Origin: Siphonodentalium dalli | Taxonomy: Eukaryota > Mollusca > Scaphopoda > Gadilida > Siphonodentaliidae | Direction: 5' to 3' | Length of the DNA stretch: 64,000 nt | Assembly: GCA_032622095.1 (NCBI GenBank) | Contig: CP136061.1 | Coordinates: 34,971,797 to 35,035,796, forward strand | In this document: positions 57,736 through 64,000 of the stretch, piece after piece | Numbering within the stretch: the stretch's first letter is position 1 | Layout of the letters: the number at the start of each line of letters is the position of its first letter | Notes under the pieces: model-generated | Told to the model about the DNA's origin: nothing | The model's input: only the letters and a program-made list of their open reading frames with translations | Database searches by the model: none | Position numbers and translations under genes: made by a program

Positions 57736-57816
57736 CTAGATCATGCCATGAATCTCTACTCTGGCTAACACACGTTATATGCGTTAGCCAGAGTAGAGAT
57801 TCATGGCATGATCTAG
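57736..57816. mobile_element. 81-bp perfect-arm palindrome
   Basis: CTAGATCATGCCATGAATCT... at the left and its complement at the right, with a short loop ACACACGTTATATGC. Part of the arm (GCCGTGAATCTCTACTCTAGC) also occurs at about 56401-56424, so the sequence is dispersed. Confidence 0.85.
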
Positions 57817-58265
57817 GCGTATATATACGTTAGGTGGTGTCACTTCGCCAGCATGGTACTACATATTCGAAACAAAACGATACGATTTGTTTGGTAATGT
57901 TTTCATGATTATAATGATATTTAAGCTATAGAATACAGAATATGATAATACATAAGATACATTGCACATGCGCATGTTGGGGGTGGGGCAGCTGTGCACT
58001 TTCAATGGAAATCGTAGCTTTGTGTCTAATCCGACCGCCACATCCGCGATAATTTTTCCCTTGCAGCGTAACAGCCAAGGCCGTCATCGGGCCATTCGCC
58101 AAATTATCTACTTAACCTGACATACTAATGTTTGTGTCGTACAGCCTTGAACTGTGTATTTCACATATTCCTTAAATGTCCCAACTGATACAGATATGCA
58201 TATTTTCGTGCGAGTCTTAATTGGTAATTCATAGACACATACACTGAAAGATGTTATTCGACATA
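57817..58265. other. No recognisable gene or repeat
   Basis: Nothing supported. Confidence 0.4.
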
Positions 58266-58665
58266 TTAACCCTTTACCCAACAAACCGGCCAAAACCGGC
58301 CAAATAAAGCTTCAACAGCCTAAAATATCTTCGGTCTGTCTCAATAGAACCATACATATATGGATATCATTGGAACCGGCTCCTTGACCACATTGTGATA
58401 GTTACAGTTATGCCCTGTGCCAATGCATTCTCTTATATATGCGAGTCGACTTAGGTCGCCTCGCATATATAAGAGAATGCATTGGACTAAACAAACACTT
58501 TTTTTTAACACTTTTTACCATTTTTTCTTACATTCTTTAACAATTTTATAATTTTTAATGTGTTAAGCCAATGCATTCTCTTATATATGCGAGGCGACCT
58601 ATGGTCGACTCGCATATATAAGAGAATGCATTGGCACAGGGCCCTTCTGTTGGGTAAAGGGTTAA
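58266..58665 (-). mobile_element. Family P MITE copy 6 (reverse orientation)
   Basis: TTAA at 58266-58269 and 58662-58665, ends CCCTTTACCCAACAAACCGG and CTGTTGGGTAAAGGG. The first hairpin loop is 3 bp shorter (GTCGACTTAGGTCG). Otherwise like copy 5. Confidence 0.92.
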
Positions 58666-59355
58666 TGCAAACTCATTTTTTTCCTCACCATGTGTACAAA
58701 CGTCTTTGTAATCGCCTTCTTGTCATTTTATAAAACAAAATTTGGCAACTGTGTATATGGGAGAGGGGCTACCTAAGCTGAAATGAATTGTGCCCCGATC
58801 CCTTTTGTATACTTTTATATAAATATTTACATATTGCCTGTCGGTCAACTGTCAATTGGGTCACCCGGTTTATATCCCAATAATGCAGAGATCTCTCGAG
58901 TGTATCACGAACAGGAAGTTACAATCAATTACCGCATGATCAATATTGCTTTCACAGGGATGGGGTACGAAGGTATAGAATGTCCAAATTGTTGGCTATG
59001 TAGCTGCTCAACATGGCCCACGGTTAAGTCTCATGGTGTTCCTGGCAAAATATTAGGGCTTTTCGGATAAAGATTGTCAAATTGGCCAATATTATAGTAT
59101 TCTTAGTGTTGAAAAGTGCGTTTAATTCCAATGTGTTTGGTCTTATATTAGTAGTGTGGTTCAGTGTGTCTCTTCCTAAGATAATTCAATAAGGAATTCC
59201 TCTATTTTCGAGTTTACATAGTTTCCACTTACGATCGGTATTCTCTGTATTTGTCCAGGACCCCGTTTAAATTGGTAAATTGTGGTTTCTCGATCTAAAT
59301 TTTATTTCAGCATGGGTCCTTGTACTCTTTCTCGGGCCAACGCGGGAGAAATATG
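58666..59355. other. No supported gene
   Basis: A 95-codon frame (58783-59070) lacks recognisable features. Confidence 0.4.
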
Positions 59356-59873
59356 TTAGCATCCCTTACCGTACCTTATACTCTTAGCATCCCTTACCGT
59401 ACCTTATACTCTTACCGTACCTTATACTCTTAGCATCCCTTACCGTACCTTATACTCTTACCGTACCTTATACTCTTACCGTACCTTATACTCTTACCGT
59501 ACCTTATACTCTTAGCATCCCTTACCGTACCTTATACTCTTACAGTACCTTATACTCTTACCGTACCTTATACTCTTACCGTACCTTATACTCTTAGCAT
59601 CCCTTACCCTACCTTATACTCTTACCGTACCTTATACTCTTAGCATCCCTTACCGTACCTTATACTCTTGGCACCCCTTACCGTGCCTTATACTCTTAGC
59701 ATCCCTTACCGTACCTTACACGCTTAGCATCCCTTACCGTACCTTATACTCTTAGCATCCCTTACCGTACCTTATACTCTAGCACCCCTTACCGTACCTT
59801 ATACTCTTAGCATCCCTTACCGTACCTTATACTCTTACCGTACCTTATACTCTTACCGTACCTTTATACTCTT
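59356..59873 (+). repeat. Hierarchical 18/27-bp satellite array
   Basis: Built from an 18-mer CTTACCGTACCTTATACT, with a 9-mer CTTAGCATC placed before some 18-mers to give 27-bp units. The two unit types are interspersed irregularly over about 518 bp, with few point changes. Confidence 0.96.
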
Positions 59874-60243
59874 ATTTTTATTTGTGATGGTTATAATTTT
59901 AGAATCCCACGAATTGAGGACAAATATCCGACAAAATCATCAGAAATAATAAGAATAAACCTTAAATACTGTTTTAATAACGCTCTTTGTTATTTTCAAT
60001 TTGTCAAAGGAAAACTTAAACGTCCTTTATCGTATGTGATCTTTCAATTATGGGCGCCCGATCAAATTTAACCTGTCAAACTTCCCTCATTTGAATATCG
60101 ATATCTGACAATCATAAAGTCTCATAAATACCATACTGAGGTTAGACCCCATTATTTTCTGACACAGGATGCGAACCAATTGCCGACATGTTAGTTATTT
60201 CACGGTGAGCTAATGTGGAAATCGCGTGCCTTTTATTTTAGTT

Positions 60244-60622
60244 TTAAAGGCACGGATGGCCTTCGCGGTGGTTATTGCTGCTAACATAGCCACAACCGTT
60301 AAAATCGATATAAATATATAGAATATTAAAATATAGACAGATATTGTTCTTATACCAATCATAAATATCGCGTAAATATCATGTTATTGTCAAGTTCGTA
60401 CGTTCTCTTATGTAACCAAAGGCTAAAAATGTTACAGAACCTAGCTTTTGTTTACACAACACAGCGTACTAACTCGACAATAACATACTATTTACGAGAT
60501 ATTTATGATTGGTATAAGAACAAAATATGTATATATTTTAATATGCTTTCTGTGCATGGTAGTTTTAACGAGTGTGACTATTTTAACAGCATGACAACCG
60601 CGAAGGTCATTCGTGTCTTTAA
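60244..60622. mobile_element. Family C MITE copy 4
   Basis: TTAA-AGGCACGGATGGCC at the left and GGTCATTCGTGTC-TTTAA at the right. The interior shares ATTGTTCTTATACCAATCAT and GTTACAGAACC with the other copies and is itself partly palindromic. Confidence 0.8.
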
Positions 60623-61275
60623 CCAATCACCATGGCGTGTTTCGTTTCATAGTGAGAAATGTTTAAAAATGTGTGAATTAGTAGTTTAGGGTGTTACATA
60701 AGTTGAAGCTCTTTAATGGTAACGACCAGATGATTCACCACCAGAGAACAGTATGTATGTGTGTCTGCTTCTAATACTTTGGTATTGACTACATTGAGAA
60801 CCCTCGGGGCAGGTCTCACTTACAAGGTAGCTTCCCATCACACTGTATGAAATATTCTCGGGCGATTTTGGAGTGGTAATTAAACCCTGGGAAAGTATCA
60901 TCGTGTACAAATATTCCAAAGACAAGAGTATTGCCATTGACACTTCTGGTGGATCCATTATGAATTTACCAACATGGCATGAATAGATTTTCAATTGTCG
61001 CTCGGTCGGGAAAATTGGGCTCGACTTTGCGAGATATTTATCGATATTCCACCATAAAAGTTATCGGATGCGCCACTCCGTATTTGTTTACCGAAGTTCA
61101 AGTTAGTTGAGCGCTCCGCGGTAATGAGTATAGCGAGTGTCTTGTTAATAGAGGAAATGTATTACTGTAGTACGTTATGCTCAACCAGTGAATTTGATAA
61201 CACATACACGCGTACTTAAGTAATGCTGAATTATTCGCATATGTCCGGAAAGATCTGAAGATCTCGGGTACAAAA

Positions 61276-61770
61276 TTAAAGGCCAACTTAATTTTCGAGT
61301 CAACGATCATTTTGTATAGTGCCTTGCTATACGGTTTTGATAACAATCTATGCAATAAAATATGATTAAAATACTATAATTCATCAACATTTAAAACGTC
61401 TGTGTCTCAGAAGATGCCCATAGAGAAATAGAAAACAGCTGAAATCATAAAAAAATATTCCCCCGTTATGGCTCCCAGAATGCAACATAATTCAAACTAA
61501 AAATGTATTTTCGATGGAAGGGGAATAAATCTATCTTTAAAATATAAAGTTATTTCCCCTCCATTAAAAATAATACACTTTGCACAACAAAACCAGATGA
61601 AACTTAAGCACAAATACACGTCGGTAACTCAACAAAAACATGTTCACAGTTTATTACACCGGATAAGTTGATAATACAATGTTTTGGAGCTTCCTCTTTC
61701 AAATGGTATATAATATGGCATATATTTTATATATGTGATCTGAGGGTTGGAAAATGTAGTGGGTCTTTAA
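61276..61770 (-). mobile_element. Family B MITE copy 4 (reverse orientation)
   Basis: TTAA at 61276-61279 and 61767-61770. Read in reverse it follows copy 1 (24468-24974) through the whole length, including GTTTCATCTGGTTTTGTTGT and TCTCTATGGGCATCTTCTGA. Confidence 0.85.
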
Positions 61771-62334
61771 AGCTTCCGTGGACCTTGTTAGCCATGTCAA
61801 CGTTTTGGAGGTCCCGGTTAACCTAATCAACGGTTAAACATGCGACAGTGTCCAGTCCAGCACGAAGTAGTACATGTAGATGGGAACGAAGCGCCCGGGA
61901 TGGTCCAAAAGATCGAGAGAACTTCTCTGTCACCCCATCCCAGTCCAGCCTGAGCAAATGGTGGTATATTTGTATATACCGTCAGCCAAACCACAACTCT
62001 CGACAAGTCTTATCGCAGCCAATCAGAAGATAGTTGCGTCGAATTTGTGGTTGACTGGTAATGACGTAATCTGTTTGAGAAGTATACTGAGACTTGCTGA
62101 TGTGTGTTCCAGGCTATCGAACGCACACAGGGACGTGGGGAAAGGGGTTTGGGAGTCAAATCCCCCCAAATTTGGTCAACAGTTTAACATTTCATGCCTC
62201 AGATATGGGAAATGTTACACCACAATGTGATTACATATTGGTTGAAATTGTTCTCATTGTTTGCTTTTCCAACCAATAATTAGTGGGTAATTTGTTGTTC
62301 TATATATAGTCCATTTTGTTCTGAAATTGCCATC

Positions 62335-62427
62335 ATTTGGAAATTTTCCAACTTTAGGAGGTGTCAAGTTGGATATTTCCAACAGTTGGAAAGTTTGAGA
62401 TACCAGTTGGAAAGTTCCAACCTATAA
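62335..62427 (+). repeat. TTGGAAATTTTCCAAC-motif repeat, fourth copy
   Basis: TTGGAAATTTTCCAAC, TTGGATATTTCCAAC and TTGGAAAGTTCCAAC lie close together. P copy 7 begins at its right edge. Confidence 0.55.
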
Positions 62428-62742
62428 CCCTTTACCCAACAGAAGGGCCCTGTGCCAATGCATTCTCTTATATATGCGAGTCGACCATAGGTCGCCTCGC
62501 ATATATAAGAGAATGCATTGGCTTAACACATTAAAAATTATAAAATTGTTAAAGAATGTAAGAAAAAATGGTAAAAAGTGTTTTAGGCCAATGCATTCTC
62601 TTATATATGCGAGGCGACCTATGGTCGACTCGCATATATAAGAGAATGCATTGGCACAGGGCATAACTGTAACTATCACAATGTGGTCAAGGAGCCGGTT
62701 CCAATGATATCCATATTTGTATGGTTCTATTGAGACAGACCG
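62424..62742 (+). mobile_element. Family P MITE copy 7, right end lost
   Basis: Left border is ATAA-CCCTTTACCCAACAG, so the TTAA is mutated. Both hairpins are present with a shortened spacer. The sequence leaves the family at ATTGAGACAGACC|GCGCGGG, short of the right end. Confidence 0.85.
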
Positions 62743-63147
62743 CGCGGGTGAAAATTGAATTTCGCGAACACAGGAGTTAGGCTACCGACAACGGAGATCC
62801 TCTATAGTCACGTCCCTGTCCCGACTATCGAACGTAGAGCTGTTTTATATTATCTGGGTTCGCGTGTGGACTCACAACATATTAAACAGCTCGGAATTAG
62901 TGGAGGCAGCCTATATCAGATAAATTAGTTACTGTGCGTTATCGTGTCCTGCTAATAAGATAATAGGTCCCATTAGAGGCTAATGGTACTTACCATCGTC
63001 CGACAGCGCAACAAGGTCAAAACTGTCCTCATTCAGTGGGTCGTAATGGTCTTCTTCCTCGAAAATACCTAGAATACAAAATGAGAAATCCTCTCTTGAA
63101 GACTGATTCCAACGTCAATTTTACAGGTCGTTTTTTCAACATATTAG

Positions 63148-63484
63148 CAGTGGTAGCCCAGTGGTTAGAGTGTCGTACTTGTAATGGCGTTAACGCACCG
63201 GCGTGAGTTCGTGCCCGCAGGCGGACTATCGTCTCCGCAACAGTTACTTCGCCGGATTAAGCGTGTGTGCTGTAAAAAGCCACACGCTTTTTCAAATCTC
63301 GCGCCAGGTTGTGCACTGTGCTCGTTTCGTCGTACCTAGACGAGAAATAGGGACCTGGTTGTTGGGTAAGTCTAATGCTCGGCATTACTCAACAGCTGGG
63401 GTAATAATGTGAAGCGCTTTGGGCGCATCTAGTAACGGGGATACGCTCTATACAGAAAATGCTATATAAACACAATTATTATAT
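63148..63484 (+). repeat. tRNA-derived SINE with a conserved 3' domain
   Basis: The head resembles a tRNA gene: A-box-like TAGCCCAGTGG (63154-63164) and B-box-like GAGTTCGTGCC (63205-63215), the usual pol III internal promoter spacing. The 3' part ends AAGCGCTTTGGGCGC ... ATACGCTCTATACAG ... GCTATATAAAC-ACAATTATTATATT, resembling the AAGCGCTTTG/GCGCTATATAAAT tail domain known in V-SINE-type elements of animals. The central body is not recognised. Related tail at 11060-11221. It depends on LINE machinery for mobility. Confidence 0.8.
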
Positions 63485-64000
63485 TCTCGTCCAAATAGAT
63501 TCATAATGAATCTTGATATTCAAATATTGGAATTAATTGATTCTGAAATAAGCACATAGTGAGCTTACATCCGTTATTCCGTTTAATGGCGCGGGCCTCA
63601 ATGAAAACACATCACCGCGGCAAGTAGACTTGTATAGACCTCTTGCTCAAATCGTGCTATATATTTGACTTATTTCATTTTGAAATACGTACATATTGGA
63701 CCCATTTCGATCTCTAAATAAGTTCATATTGAGCTTCTGATCAAGGAAATATCACTTGAAGTAGAAACCGTTAAAGTGATGTGAAACACTCCACTGAGGT
63801 GTTCCCGGATGGAATAACAGATAATTATACAAAAATAAGTTATTTTCATAAATTTGATATCCAAATAGTCAGAAAGAAAACAGCGTCATCCAATAAAGCG
63901 TACCGAACAAAGTAGTAAATATTTACATTTGTGCATAGTTCAATCGTTGTGTTCTCTGCAATGGTAGTGTCAATGTGGTTGGAATTTTCGACTTAGTTCA
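63485..64000. other. No recognisable gene
   Basis: AT-rich, nothing supported. Confidence 0.4.

Noticed and set aside
63148-63225. True tRNA gene
   Set aside because: The A and B boxes are degenerate, acceptor pairing is poor, and the sequence continues into a SINE body and tail.

Overview
This is eukaryotic, repeat-dominated DNA. It is AT-rich and has no operons, no dense coding, no rRNA or tRNA gene and no CRISPR. Its content points to an animal genome: decayed non-LTR retrotransposons, a tRNA-derived SINE with a conserved 3' domain, many small non-autonomous DNA transposons (MITEs), foldback structures and mini/microsatellites. A marine invertebrate, perhaps a mollusc or another lophotrochozoan, fits the composition and repeat types. 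That is an inference; nothing here fixes the species. I see no complete host gene. The best host candidates are one exon-like frame with a membrane segment and a canonical GTAAGT donor (about 57,278-57,450, minus), a short secreted-looking Cys-rich frame (9,470-9,721, plus), and decayed exon-like duplicates on the minus strand between about 43 and 56 kb.

Layout. 0-2.3 kb: LINE reverse-transcriptase fragment with an ATGTT-type tail. 3-9 kb: MITEs, a C14/(CT)n microsatellite, hairpins and a 21-bp palindrome array. 10-12.1 kb: two diverged copies of one sequence facing each other, one split by a hairpin element, with another MITE and a SINE-like tail between them. 14-17.3 kb: MITE, 35-bp minisatellite, three-unit 180-bp repeat. 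18.7-19.4 kb: LINE 3' fragment (minus). 19.8-23.2 kb: a 3-kb nested foldback element inside a 65-72-bp tandem array. 23.4-33.7 kb: dense MITEs, including a 758-bp palindrome, and a third LINE fragment. 35-40.4 kb: a 2.5-2.8-kb tandem duplication carrying several long hairpins. 41-56 kb: degenerate tandem duplications, exon-like remnants, a double-hairpin element, Helitron-like ends and a 22-bp minisatellite. 57-64 kb: candidate exon, palindromes, an 18/27-bp array, more MITEs and the SINE.

The main pattern is a large set of elements flanked by TTAA. Family P (ends CCCTTTACCCAACA, about 400 bp, seven copies) carries two near-perfect hairpins facing each other across an AT-rich spacer. TTAA targets and CCC-starting ends are the known signature of piggyBac transposons, so P is most simply a piggyBac-type MITE. 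The same hairpin also occurs in elements with different ends. Families B (AGGCCCACTT...) and C (AAGGCACGG...) also sit at TTAA; families D, E and F sit at TA. All similarities were judged by eye, so boundaries are approximate by a few bases unless a palindrome or target site fixes them.
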